From assembly GCA_934101345.1 (NCBI GenBank), contig CAKOQV010000003.1, forward strand, positions 1 to 43,557: a DNA stretch of 43,557 bases, in the 5' to 3' direction. This DNA comes from an uncultured Bacilli bacterium. GTDB lineage: Bacteria; Bacillota_I; Bacilli_A; RF39; UBA660. The stretch's first letter is position 1, and the number at the start of each line of letters is the position of its first letter. The notes under the pieces were generated by a model. That model saw only the letters and a list, made by a program, of their open reading frames with translations, ran no database searches and was not told the origin of the DNA. The translations under genes and the position numbers were made by a program. Positions 1 through 8,514 of the stretch are shown here, piece after piece.

Positions 1-1614
1 GAAGAAGAAGGAATAGTATCAAAAGATATATCATCAAATAAAGATGGAACAGTAATGTTATGGTATAAGAAGAATAACAATGGTAACTATGATATGTGGT
101 TAGGAGGAGAAAATGGAGTATTACAAGCAAATACTAATGCTTCAGGAATGTTTGCTTATCTAACTAATATTGAGAAATTAGATTTATCTAAACTAGATAC
201 AACATATATAACTAATATGTCTAAAATGTTTTATAGTAGTTCTGGATTAAAAGAAATAAATTTATCTAATTTTAATACAAGTAAAGTAACGGATATGAGT
301 TATATATTTTATGGCTGCAGTAGTCTTACTACAATAGATGTATCAAACTTTGATACATCTAAGGTAACAAATATGATCGGTATGTTTAATAGCTGTAGCA
401 ATTTAACAACTTTAGATCTAAGTAATTTTGATACATCTAATGTAGAATATATGGGTACTTGGGCAAACTATTCTTATGGCGGAATGTTTCAAGGATGTAA
501 ATCATTACAAAGTATAAATTTGAGTTCATTCAACACTTCAAAAGTAAAATCTATGGTTAATATGTTTTATGGATGTAGCAAACTAACAACCTTAGATCTG
601 AGTAATTTTGACACATCAAATGTTACTGATATGTATGGTATGTTTTTGGGATGCCGTAGTTTAACAACTTTAGATTTATCTAATTTTAATACAAGTAAAG
701 TAGTATATATGCATTTTATGTTTCAAACGTGTACAAACTTAACTGAATTAAATTTATCTAGTTTTAATACAAGTAATGTGGCTAATATGGCGCATATGTT
801 TAATTCTTGTAGTAGCTTGACAACACTAGATTTATCAAATTTCAATACAAGTAAAGTAAAGAATATGGGTTATATGTTTAATGGGTGCGGTAGCCTTACT
901 ACTTTAGACATATCAAATTTTGATACAAGTAATGTAACGGGTATGAATAATATGTTTGCATATTGTAGTGGCTTAATAACATTAGATGTGTCTAATTTTA
1001 ATACAAGCAAAGTAACAAATATGCAAAATATGTTTACGGATTGTAGTGGCTTAGCGACACTAGATGTATCTAATTTTAATACAAGTAAAGTAACAAATAT
1101 GAGTGGTATGTTTTGGTCCTGCAGAGGTTTAATTGCCTTAGATGTATCAAATTTTGATACTAGTAACGTAACAAATATGTATGGTATGTTTAATAACTGT
1201 GCTAGTCTTACTACTTTAGATTTATCAAGATTTGATACTAGTAAAGTAATAGATATGCACTGGATGCTTATAAATTGCACTAAATTAGCAAATTTAGATA
1301 TATCAAATTTTGATACATCAAATGTAACTAATATGAATAGTATGTTTAGTGGATGTAAAAGTTTAACTTCATTAGACTTAAGTAATTTTAATACATCAAA
1401 TGTAACTAATATGGGTAGTATGTTTTTGTACTGTGGTAATTTAAAAACTATTTATGTATCTGATTTATGGAATGTAGATAATGTAACTAATTCTACAAAT
1501 ATGTTTAATGGTTGTACATCATTAGTAGGAGCAACTTCATATAATAGTGCTAAGGTAGATAAAACAATGGCTAATTATACTACTGGATATTTAACATATA
1601 AGAGTAATAATTAA
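1..1614 (+). CDS. BspA-type leucine-rich repeat surface protein, 5' end outside window
   Basis: The reading frame is open back to base 1, so the gene starts before the window and the first ATG at 55 is internal. The visible part is about 17 tandem repeats of 26 residues (78 bp). The consensus is LTTLDLSNFDTSNVTNM followed by a MFxxCxS ending, the pattern of the DUF285/BspA family known from surface proteins of gut Firmicutes and Mollicutes. The fourth repeat carries an insertion of about eight residues (around codons 130-140). After the last repeat a short tail ends in GYLTYKSNN. No sortase motif or membrane segment is seen at the C-terminus, so attachment and secretion signals, if present, lie upstream. 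Likely role, by family only: an exposed adhesin or binding protein. It is followed by a structured repeat element and then frr. Confidence 0.9.
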   Translation, partial: EEEGIVSKDISSNKDGTVMLWYKKNNNGNYDMWLGGENGVLQANTNASGMFAYLTNIEKLDLSKLDTTYITNMSKMFYSSSGLKEINLSNFNTSKVTDMSYIFYGCSSLTTIDVSNFDTSKVTNMIGMFNSCSNLTTLDLSNFDTSNVEYMGTWANYSYGGMFQGCKSLQSINLSSFNTSKVKSMVNMFYGCSKLTTLDLSNFDTSNVTDMYGMFLGCRSLTTLDLSNFNTSKVVYMHFMFQTCTNLTELNLSSFNTSNVANMAHMFNSCSSLTTLDLSNFNTSKVKNMGYMFNGCGSLTTLDISNFDTSNVTGMNNMFAYCSGLITLDVSNFNTSKVTNMQNMFTDCSGLATLDVSNFNTSKVTNMSGMFWSCRGLIALDVSNFDTSNVTNMYGMFNNCASLTTLDLSRFDTSKVIDMHWMLINCTKLANLDISNFDTSNVTNMNSMFSGCKSLTSLDLSNFNTSNVTNMGSMFLYCGNLKTIYVSDLWNVDNVTNSTNMFNGCTSLVGATSYNSAKVDKTMANYTTGYLTYKSNN

Positions 1615-1656
1615 GAAAGGTATAACTAATATCTTTCTTTTAATATATTGATTAGG

Positions 1657-1752
1657 CTTATATATATAATAGATATGTAGATATATTATATTAAGACTAA
1701 AGATTAGTCTTAATATAACAGTGAAAGACTTACATAGTAAGGCTTGAACTGA
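1657..1752 (+). repeat. Three-hairpin intergenic element, copy A1
   Basis: One of six related copies in this window. It begins CTTATATATATAATAGATATG, then has a hairpin ATTAAGACTA...TAGTCTTAAT, and a final hairpin whose arms end CAGT/ACTG around the inner stem CTTAC-ATA-GTAAG. It lies between the BspA-like gene and frr. Boundaries are set by comparison with the other copies. Confidence 0.7.
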
Positions 1753-1781
1753 ATAAAAAGAATTAAAAATAATAAAAAATA

Positions 1782-1810
1782 TTGTATAAATCATAAAAGT
1801 ATGTTATATT
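1782..1810 (+). promoter_or_regulatory. Probable sigma-A promoter of frr
   Basis: TTGTAT, a 17-base spacer, then TATATT, ending 24 bases before the frr start codon. The ribosome binding site AAAGGAG follows. Confidence 0.6.
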
Positions 1811-1834
1811 ATTTAATGTAAAAAAGGAGATTAT

Positions 1835-2377
1835 ATGGAAGAAATATTAAATAGTACAGAAGAAAAGATGATGTTAACAATTGAATCTTTAGAAAACAAG
1901 TTTACTAATGTTAGAGCAGGTAGAGCTAATCCTAATATGTTAGATGGTATTATGGTAGAATATTATGGAGTACCAACACCACTTAAAAGTTTAGCAAATA
2001 TATCTATACCTGAGGCTAGACAATTATCTATTAAACCATTTGATAGATCATGTCTTGGAGCAATAGAAAAGGCTATCTTTGAAGCTAATTTAGGAGTAAC
2101 TCCTAATAACAATGGAGAAGTAGTATTTATAGTAATACCACCACTTACTGAAGATAGAAGAAAAGAATTAGTAAAACAAGTTAAAGGATTAGGAGAAGAA
2201 GCAAAAATAGCTCTTAGAAATATTAGACAAGATGCTAATAAAGCATTAGAAAACCAAAAATTACCTGAGGATGATGAAAAAAGAGGTAATGAAAGAGTGC
2301 AAGACTTAATCAATGAATATAATAAAATTGTAGATGAAAAATTAAAAGAAAAAGAAAATGATTTAATGACTATATAA
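1835..2377 (+). CDS. frr: Ribosome recycling factor
   Basis: 180 residues, close to the usual 185 for RRF. The N-terminal region has the family signature with NVRAGRANP (about residues 26-34) and the central YYGVPTPL stretch. The C-terminal helices run from the DRRKELVKQVK region to the end. RRF splits the post-termination ribosome with EF-G in the cytoplasm. The start is supported by AAAGGAG seven bases upstream. In most Firmicutes frr follows rpsB-tsf-pyrH. Here it has its own promoter and is followed by the pheST leader, so it appears detached from that operon. Confidence 0.97.
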   Translation: MEEILNSTEEKMMLTIESLENKFTNVRAGRANPNMLDGIMVEYYGVPTPLKSLANISIPEARQLSIKPFDRSCLGAIEKAIFEANLGVTPNNNGEVVFIVIPPLTEDRRKELVKQVKGLGEEAKIALRNIRQDANKALENQKLPEDDEKRGNERVQDLINEYNKIVDEKLKEKENDLMTI

Positions 2378-2421
2378 TAAGACAACGATAAGGAAGTAGT
2401 AATACTATAAAAATAATTATT

Positions 2422-2592
2422 AGCGAGCTCTTAGAGGGTGAAAGAAGAGTTAATTATTTAGTATGAATTCACCCTTTAGTTTTATACCGTTAATCAGGTT
2501 AAAGATTTAAGAGTATAACTTATGTTATAAAGAAAGGTGGTACCGCGGATATTAATTCGTCCTTTTATGGTACTATCTTTTTTCTTTTTTTG
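2422..2592 (+). promoter_or_regulatory. T-box riboswitch upstream of pheST, likely Phe (UUC)
   Basis: The T-box sequence AAAGGTGGTACCGCGG lies at 2533-2548. Downstream, TGGTACC pairs with GGTACTA ahead of a T-run (terminator), and the antiterminator uses the T-box. Upstream, AGGGTG/CACCCT closes a short Stem I containing GAA-TTC-A (about 2465-2471), the usual context of a specifier codon; TTC is a Phe codon. Uncharged tRNA-Phe would favour antitermination of the small gene, pheS and pheT. Stem I is only about 45 bases and seems to lack the long apical arm of classical T-boxes. Confidence 0.9.
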
Positions 2593-2607
2593 AAAGAAGG
2601 TATTAAA

Positions 2608-2895
2608 TTGGAAGATAAACTAAACTATTTATTTAAATTTATATCTTATGTTAGTTATGAAAAGTTAATTAATAATAAAAATAAATATTTATTAGAATTA
2701 CTTATAAATAATTCTAGAAATGTTAATTTAAACTGTCTATATTTAATTAGATATGGAGTATCTGATATAGAGAAGGTAATATTAACTAAGACTGAAGATA
2801 TAACTAAAGATCACGATGAATTTATAAAAGATATTAAGTCTTTAGAAAAAAGTCTAAATAAGAAAGAAATAATAGCATTATATGAAAATGCTTAA
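2608..2895 (+). CDS. Small unknown protein encoded between the T-box and pheS
   Basis: About 95 residues, not recognised. The TTG start at 2608 is chosen because GAAGG ends seven bases before it. A TTG at 2590 lies inside the terminator T-run and has no binding site. The product is rich in Leu, Asn and Lys, has no signal peptide or membrane segment, and its C-terminal third (LEKSLNKKEIIALYENA) looks helical. It ends ten bases before the pheS start, with the pheS Shine-Dalgarno overlapping its stop codon, so it is cotranscribed and under the same tRNA-Phe control. A real gene is likely from spacing and coupling. Its function is unknown. Confidence 0.7.
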   Translation: MEDKLNYLFKFISYVSYEKLINNKNKYLLELLINNSRNVNLNCLYLIRYGVSDIEKVILTKTEDITKDHDEFIKDIKSLEKSLNKKEIIALYENA

Positions 2896-2905
2896 GGAGG
2901 TTATT

Positions 2906-3940
2906 ATGAATATAGAAGAAATAAAGAAGAGTATTGATACTGATTTAGAACATATTAATAAACAAAATGAACTAAATGATATCAAAAGTAAATATTTAGG
3001 TAAAGAAGGAGTAATTACTTTATTACAAAGTAAAATAAGAGAAATACCTAACGAAGAAAAGAAAGAATATGGTATTAAGGTTAATGAAGTAAGAACATAC
3101 TTTAATAATTTATTTGAAGAAGTTAAAACTAGAATAGAGACTGAAGAAGTTAATAGAAAGTTAGAGAAAGAAGCTATTGATATTACTCTTCCTAGTGAAG
3201 AAATAATTACTGGTAGTTTACATCCATTTAATAGAATAATTGAAGAAGTAGAAGATATATTTGTTAGTATGGGATATGATGTAGTACCGGGTAATGAAGT
3301 AGAAACTGATGAATATTGTTTTAAGAGACTTAATGTACCTGAAGGTCATCCTGCAAGAGATGCTCAAGATACTTTCTATATTGATACTGAGTATTTACTT
3401 CGTACTCAAACATCTTGTGCACAGGCACATACTATGGAAGAAAAAGAAGATAAAGGCCCTATTAGAATAATATGTCCTGGTAAAGTTTACCGAAGAGATG
3501 ATGATGCTACTCATTCACATCAATTTGGTCAAGTAGAAGGATTGGTTATTGATAAGGATATCTCATTAGCAGACCTTAAAGGTACGCTAGAAATATTTGC
3601 TAAAAGAATTCTTGGAGATAATACTAAAGTTAGATTTAGACCTAGTTATTTTCCTTTTACTGAGCCTAGTGTTGAAGTAGACTTATCTTGCTTTAAATGT
3701 GGCGGTAAAGGCTGCGCTCTATGTAAGAATACTGGCTGGATAGAAGTACTAGGAGCAGGTATGGTTCATCCTAATGTACTTAGAATGGGCGGCTACGACC
3801 CTGAAGTATATACTGGTTTTGCTTTTGGTACAGGATTAGATAGATTAGCAATGTTTAAATATAATATTCCAGATATTAGATATTTATATACTAATGATGT
3901 CAGAATGTTAAGACAATTCGATAGAAAGGATGAAGAGTAA
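2906..3940 (+). CDS. pheS: Phenylalanyl-tRNA synthetase alpha subunit
   Basis: 344 residues, the normal length. An N-terminal coiled coil (residues 1-90) is followed by the class II catalytic domain: motif 2 around CPGKVYRRDDDATHSHQF, the FRPSYFPFTEPS segment, and motif 3 GFAFGTGLDRLAMFKY near the C-terminus. An extra CFKCGGKGCALC cysteine cluster sits in the catalytic domain, as in many PheS proteins. It charges tRNA-Phe as an alpha2-beta2 enzyme with PheT. The start at 2906 is used because AAGGAGG precedes it by five bases; an in-frame ATG at 2882 lies upstream of that site. The stop overlaps the pheT start by one base. Confidence 0.97.
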   Translation: MNIEEIKKSIDTDLEHINKQNELNDIKSKYLGKEGVITLLQSKIREIPNEEKKEYGIKVNEVRTYFNNLFEEVKTRIETEEVNRKLEKEAIDITLPSEEIITGSLHPFNRIIEEVEDIFVSMGYDVVPGNEVETDEYCFKRLNVPEGHPARDAQDTFYIDTEYLLRTQTSCAQAHTMEEKEDKGPIRIICPGKVYRRDDDATHSHQFGQVEGLVIDKDISLADLKGTLEIFAKRILGDNTKVRFRPSYFPFTEPSVEVDLSCFKCGGKGCALCKNTGWIEVLGAGMVHPNVLRMGGYDPEVYTGFAFGTGLDRLAMFKYNIPDIRYLYTNDVRMLRQFDRKDEE

Positions 3941-6306
3941 TGAAGCTATCAAGAAAATTTGTAAGCGATTATATTGATATAAATGATGATATTAATACAA
4001 TAGCAGAAAAAATGACTGGTGTTGGCAACGAATACGATAGTGCTGGTAAATTAATAAATGCCTCTAATTTAGTAATTGGTGAGGTATTAGAGTGTGATAT
4101 GCATCCTGATTCAGATCATTTACATGTGTGTAAGGTAAATGTACGTGATGAAGTACTTCAAATAGTATGTGGAGCTCCTAATGTAAGGAAAGGATTAAAA
4201 GTAATAGTAGCCTTACCTGGAGCAGAACTTCCTGGTGGTACTATTAAAAAAGGTGTTATAAGAGGAGTAGAATCTAGTGGTATGTTATGTTCTATTGCTG
4301 AACTAGGTTTAGATCATAAATTCCTAAAAGAAGAAGATATAAATGGTATTCATGAATTACCAAAAGACGCCTCAGTAGGTGAAGATCCTATCAAATATTT
4401 AGAATTAGATGACGAAGTAATAGATTTTGAATTAACTTCAAATAGGGGAGACCTACTTAGTATACTAGGTATGGCTTATGAACTTGGAGCAATTTATGAT
4501 GAAAAAGTAAAAGATATAGATTTATCACATAAAGAAGGTACAGGAAATATCGAAGACGAGTTAGAATTAAAAGTAGATACTGAAGCATGTCCTTTGTTCC
4601 TTGCTAGAAAAGTAGTAAATGTTACGATAAAAGAAAGTCCTGCTTTTATTAAGAATAGACTAATAGCCTCAGGTATTAGACCTATTAATAATGTTGTAGA
4701 TATTTCTAATTATGTAATGTTAGAGACTGGTCAGCCACTTCACTACTATGACGCTGATAGATTAGGAAGCACACTTGGAGTAAGAATGGCTAATGATAAT
4801 GAAGAATTAACTACATTAGATAATCAAAAGAGAACTCTATCTAATTCAGATATAGTAATATATAATAATACTGGGGCTATTGGCCTAGCTGGTATTATGG
4901 GAGGATTATCTACTGAAGTAGAAAATGATACTAAAAATATTGTTATTGAAAGTGCTATATTTGATCCAGTATTAATTAGAAAGACAAGTAAGAAAGTATT
5001 AAGAAGTGAGGCTTCAAATAGATTTGAAAAGGGTCTAGATCCAAAGAGAACATATATGGCTATGGAAAGAAGTCTTAACTTACTTGAAAAGTATGCATCT
5101 GCTAGTGTAGTAGGAGGTATGCTAGAACATAAAAACATTGATATCAAAGATAAAGAAATAGAAATAGCGTATAGTAAAATAAATAAAATACTTGGAATAG
5201 AACTAGATAAAAATACTATTCTAGATATCTTTAGAAAACTAGATTTTACTACTTTAGATAAAGGAGATACAGTATTAGTTACAGTTCCAAGTAGAAGAAT
5301 AGATATTGCTATTGAAGAAGATCTAGTTGAAGAAGTAGGAAGAATATATGGTATAGATAATATTGAAGGTAGAAAGATGATTCTTCCGGTTAGAATGGGT
5401 AAGGTAGATAAAACTAATAGAAGTATTCGTCATTTACTTAGTAATTTAGGTTTATCTGAAACACTTACTTACTCACTAATAAAAGAAAGTGAAGTACATA
5501 AATATACTAACGATACTTTTGATAGTATAAGACTACAAGATCCTATGACGGAAGAGAGAAGTACTTTGAGATATAGTTTAATACCAAGTTTACTTTCAGT
5601 ATATGATTATAATACTAATCGTGGTAATAATAATATTAATCTATTTGAAATAGGAAAGAGTTATTATGTAAAAGATAATATTCATTATGAAGATGAAAAA
5701 CTAACTATTTTAATGAGTGGTACTTATTATAATAAATTAGGTAATAATAGAGAAGTAAACTACTATATAACAAAAGGTATACTAGAAAAAGTACTTAATT
5801 ATTTAGGGTATAATAATAGATACTATTATAAAAAGGAAGATTTACCTAAAGAATTACATCCAGGAGTAGCTGCGAGTATCTATATAGATAATAAAAAAGT
5901 AGGTATTATTGGTAAGATACATCCTAATGTTACTAAAGATAATATCTTTGTTATAGAACTTAATGTATCTTTATTAAAAGATATCAAAGTATCTAAGATG
6001 AAATATAAAGAAATAAGTAAATTCCCTGGTATTAGTAAAGATATAGCCTTTGTTCTTGATAAAAATATAACTTCAGAAGAAGTAATTAAAACTATCAAGA
6101 AAGCTGGAGGTAAACTTCTTACTAAGATAGAAGTATTTGACTTATATGTAGATTCTTCATTAGGAGAAAATAATAAATCACTAGCCTTCTCATTATATTT
6201 TGAAGATCCAAATAAGACTCTTACACTGGATGAAATAACTGAAATATTTGATAGAATAGCAATAGATGTAGAAAAGAAACATAATGCTAAATTAAGAAAT
6301 AATTAA
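3940..6306 (+). CDS. pheT: Phenylalanyl-tRNA synthetase beta subunit
   Basis: 788 residues, full length. Domains in order: an N-terminal tRNA-binding OB fold (about 40-150, with VIGEVLECDMHPDSDHLHVC and CGAPNVR), the B3/B4 editing domain with a B5 domain after it, the catalytic-like core (RLQDPMTEERSTLRYSLIPS), and the C-terminal anticodon-binding domain (FPGISKDIAFVLDK). It provides tRNA binding and editing of mischarged Tyr-tRNA-Phe. ATGA-type overlap with pheS implies translational coupling. An intrinsic terminator follows directly. Confidence 0.97.
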   Translation: MKLSRKFVSDYIDINDDINTIAEKMTGVGNEYDSAGKLINASNLVIGEVLECDMHPDSDHLHVCKVNVRDEVLQIVCGAPNVRKGLKVIVALPGAELPGGTIKKGVIRGVESSGMLCSIAELGLDHKFLKEEDINGIHELPKDASVGEDPIKYLELDDEVIDFELTSNRGDLLSILGMAYELGAIYDEKVKDIDLSHKEGTGNIEDELELKVDTEACPLFLARKVVNVTIKESPAFIKNRLIASGIRPINNVVDISNYVMLETGQPLHYYDADRLGSTLGVRMANDNEELTTLDNQKRTLSNSDIVIYNNTGAIGLAGIMGGLSTEVENDTKNIVIESAIFDPVLIRKTSKKVLRSEASNRFEKGLDPKRTYMAMERSLNLLEKYASASVVGGMLEHKNIDIKDKEIEIAYSKINKILGIELDKNTILDIFRKLDFTTLDKGDTVLVTVPSRRIDIAIEEDLVEEVGRIYGIDNIEGRKMILPVRMGKVDKTNRSIRHLLSNLGLSETLTYSLIKESEVHKYTNDTFDSIRLQDPMTEERSTLRYSLIPSLLSVYDYNTNRGNNNINLFEIGKSYYVKDNIHYEDEKLTILMSGTYYNKLGNNREVNYYITKGILEKVLNYLGYNNRYYYKKEDLPKELHPGVAASIYIDNKKVGIIGKIHPNVTKDNIFVIELNVSLLKDIKVSKMKYKEISKFPGISKDIAFVLDKNITSEEVIKTIKKAGGKLLTKIEVFDLYVDSSLGENNKSLAFSLYFEDPNKTLTLDEITEIFDRIAIDVEKKHNAKLRNN

Positions 6307-6335
6307 AATAGAACTTTTGTGTTCTATTTTTCTTT
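6305..6335 (+). terminator. Intrinsic terminator of the pheST operon
   Basis: AAAATAGAAC pairs with GTTCTATTTT across a short loop, followed by a T-run. It overlaps the pheT stop codon. Confidence 0.85.
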
Positions 6336-6353
6336 ATGAACGAGTAAGCAATT

Positions 6354-6382
6354 AAAAAAACAGGTTATATAGCCTGTTTTTT
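6354..6382 (-). terminator. Intrinsic terminator of the CotZ-like gene
   Basis: Near-symmetrical hairpin AAAAAACAGG/CCTGTTTTTT at the 3' end of the minus-strand coat gene. It would work in both directions. Confidence 0.8.
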
Positions 6383-6800
6383 ATATGCATTCAACAACTG
6401 TATCATCTAGACATCTTAGTATGCAACAACATCCTAAATTAATAGTAAAGAATGAGTTTGTAGCTTCGTATGGAAATACGCTAGTCTCATCAGTATTAGG
6501 TGCAAGTACTCTGCAGGTAGCACAGCAGCCATCTAATTTTTCTAGTCTAAAGACAGTACTTGTAGTAGTAATACTTGGATCTTTACTAATTGGCATTGCT
6601 AATGGAGTACTTCCTCCTGAACAAGTATATAACTGTATAGGTCTAGTGTTGTAACAGAAACTACTATTTTGTCCTAAGAAGCCTCTATCACAAGTCTCTA
6701 GGCAGCAATCATTTTGACATACACTTTGCTGAAGTATAAGGATAACTTTAAGGATATCCGCGATGCAATTCTCGCAAGTATTATTTTCATTATTACACAT
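6381..6800 (-). CDS. CotY/CotZ-like spore coat or exosporium protein
   Basis: 139 residues and Cys-rich (about 16 Cys), with the order of features of the CotZ family: MCNNENNTCENCIADILK at the N-terminus, a middle segment LDGCCATCRVL, and a C-terminal INLGCCCILRCLDD with paired cysteines. These proteins form disulfide-linked outer spore layers assembled from the mother cell. The start at 6800 is chosen because AAGGGGTGG lies about seven bases upstream; a longer frame to 6890 has no binding site. It is divergent from yqfC-yqfD, another sporulation pair. Assignment rests on the Cys pattern, so the exact paralogue is uncertain. Confidence 0.75.
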   Translation of the reverse strand: MCNNENNTCENCIADILKVILILQQSVCQNDCCLETCDRGFLGQNSSFCYNTRPIQLYTCSGGSTPLAMPISKDPSITTTSTVFRLEKLDGCCATCRVLAPNTDETSVFPYEATNSFFTINLGCCCILRCLDDTVVECI

Positions 6801-6920
6801 ATAATCCACCCCTTTTTTGTATTCAATATAACTTATGACAAAAGTAAATAAAAATGCACTACGAATACCTATATAAGTTAATATTTTCATAAATTTTAAT
6901 TATAAATCATATATATTAAT

Positions 6921-7172
6921 ATGAAAAAAATAAAATTGGTTAGATCAATAGATAATTATATAAATGATAAAAAGTTTAGTATATTATATAAGAATAACAA
7001 ACTAGATATTATTAATTATACTAAAATATTAGACTTCTCAGACACTAAAATTAGTATTAGTTACTTAGATAGTAAATATATAATAATAGGTACTAATCTA
7101 GTTATATCTAAAATGCTTGAAGAAGAAGTATTAATAACAGGTAATATTGAAGGTATTTCTTTTAATAAATAG
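6921..7172 (+). CDS. yqfC: YabP/YqfC-family sporulation protein
   Basis: 83 residues. A small beta-rich YqfC-like protein directly followed by yqfD, the conserved pair in spore formers. The N-terminal strand pattern (KKFSILYKNNKLDIINYTKIL) and a C-terminal LITGNIEGISFNK resemble the family ending LxIxGxIxxIxF. No Shine-Dalgarno precedes the ATG. CATATATT, a possible sigma-E-like -10, ends only a few bases upstream, so a leaderless or nearly leaderless mother-cell transcript is possible (inference). The symbol is by similarity and synteny. Confidence 0.8.
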   Translation: MKKIKLVRSIDNYINDKKFSILYKNNKLDIINYTKILDFSDTKISISYLDSKYIIIGTNLVISKMLEEEVLITGNIEGISFNK

Positions 7173-7186
7173 AAAGAGTTGATATT

Positions 7187-8374
7187 ATGAAAGAAAAAAT
7201 ATTTAGAATATTTTCTAGTAATATTAAAATTAGAGTTAGTGGTAGAAATATTAATAATTTTATTAAGAGAATAATAAAAAATAATATCAAGATAGTTAAG
7301 TTAATTCCAAGAAGTCATAAAGAAATAGATTTAATAATTGATTATAATGATTTAGAAGAAATAGAAAAATATAAAACTATTTATGATATTAAAATAGTTA
7401 GATATTACGGAAAACTTCATATAATTAAATTCTTAAAAAAGAATAGATTTATTTTATTATTCTTATTACTTAGTATGATAATAGTATTTATATTATCAAA
7501 TATGATATTTAGTGTTGAAGTAATACATTCAAATAGTAAAATAATTAAACTAGTAACTGAAGAGTTAAAGGATTATGGTATTAAGAAATATGCTTTCGCT
7601 AAAAGTTATAGTGAAGTAGAAAAAATAGAGAAAGAAATACTTAATAATAATAAAGATAATTTAGAATGGCTTGAAATAATAAGAAATGGTACTAAATATA
7701 CTATTAGAGTAGAAGAGAGAATTATTAATAAAGGAATAGATGATAACAAAAACTATGATATAGTTTCTTCAAAAAATGCTGTTATTAGGGTTATTGAAGC
7801 AGATTCTGGTGAAAAAGTACGAGATATTAATACTTATGTTAAAAAAGGTGAAACTATAATATCAGCATATATTACTACTCCAAGTGATGAGAGGGTACTA
7901 AGTACCGCAAGAGGAAAGGTAATTGGAGAAGTTTGGTATACAATAGATATAAATTATCCATATTATCATCATGAAGTAAAATATACTGGTAATAAGAAAA
8001 AAGTACTAGTATTTAACTTTATTAATAAAAGAATATCATTATTTGACTTTAAAAAGTATAAAACTTTTGATAAGAATATAAAAAATGTATTTTATAATAA
8101 TGTAACTCCGATATCATTGAATTATGAATATCAATATGAAACTGAAGTAATAGATGATATATATACTAAAGAAGAGGCTAAAAATAGAGCAGTAGAGACC
8201 GCTAAAGAGAAGTTACTACTTAAATATAGTAATATCAAAGAAGTAAAAGATGTTACCATTGTCAATGAGATAAGTAATGATGAACAGCTTAATTTAACCT
8301 TATTTGTCAAAGCTTATGAAGATATTACTGAATATAGGGAAGTTATTATTAATGAAGAAGACACTACAAGTTAG
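7187..8374 (+). CDS. yqfD: YqfD sporulation protein
   Basis: 395 residues, matching the family. It has an N-terminal cytoplasmic domain (about 1-80), one hydrophobic membrane segment (about residues 85-110, FILLFLLLSMIIVFILSNMIF), then an extracytoplasmic domain with the YqfD feature LEWLEIIRNGTKYTIRVEER and a later VRDINTYVKKGETIISAYI. It is needed for an intermediate stage of sporulation in B. subtilis; its molecular role is not well known. It sits 14 bases after yqfC. In many Firmicutes phoH follows; here a surface-protein locus follows instead. Confidence 0.92.
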   Translation: MKEKIFRIFSSNIKIRVSGRNINNFIKRIIKNNIKIVKLIPRSHKEIDLIIDYNDLEEIEKYKTIYDIKIVRYYGKLHIIKFLKKNRFILLFLLLSMIIVFILSNMIFSVEVIHSNSKIIKLVTEELKDYGIKKYAFAKSYSEVEKIEKEILNNNKDNLEWLEIIRNGTKYTIRVEERIINKGIDDNKNYDIVSSKNAVIRVIEADSGEKVRDINTYVKKGETIISAYITTPSDERVLSTARGKVIGEVWYTIDINYPYYHHEVKYTGNKKKVLVFNFINKRISLFDFKKYKTFDKNIKNVFYNNVTPISLNYEYQYETEVIDDIYTKEEAKNRAVETAKEKLLLKYSNIKEVKDVTIVNEISNDEQLNLTLFVKAYEDITEYREVIINEEDTTS

Positions 8375-8427
8375 TGCTTTTTATTTGACATTTTATCTGT
8401 AAAATATTTTTTTTGTAGAAAAAAGTC

Positions 8428-8455
8428 TTGTAAAAGATAAAATTAATGTTATAAT
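8428..8455 (+). promoter_or_regulatory. Promoter of the sortase-substrate locus
   Basis: TTGTAA, a 16-base spacer, TATAAT. It lies about 60 bases upstream of the signal-peptide ATG at 8515, with AAAAGGAG as binding site at 8497-8504. Confidence 0.7.
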
Positions 8456-8514
8456 TGAATTGTAGTGTAGGAGAAGTAAGCTACTCAAAAAATAAGAAAA
8501 GGAGAAAGAAAAAA

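Noticed and set aside
870..1280. Minus-strand frame of 136 codons opposite the BspA-like repeats
   Set aside because: It is the mirror of a repetitive gene, with no binding site, and its own repeats simply reflect the 78-bp unit.
1591..1794. Minus-strand frame of 67 codons
   Set aside because: Overlaps repeat element A1 and the frr promoter; composition is AT-rich noise.
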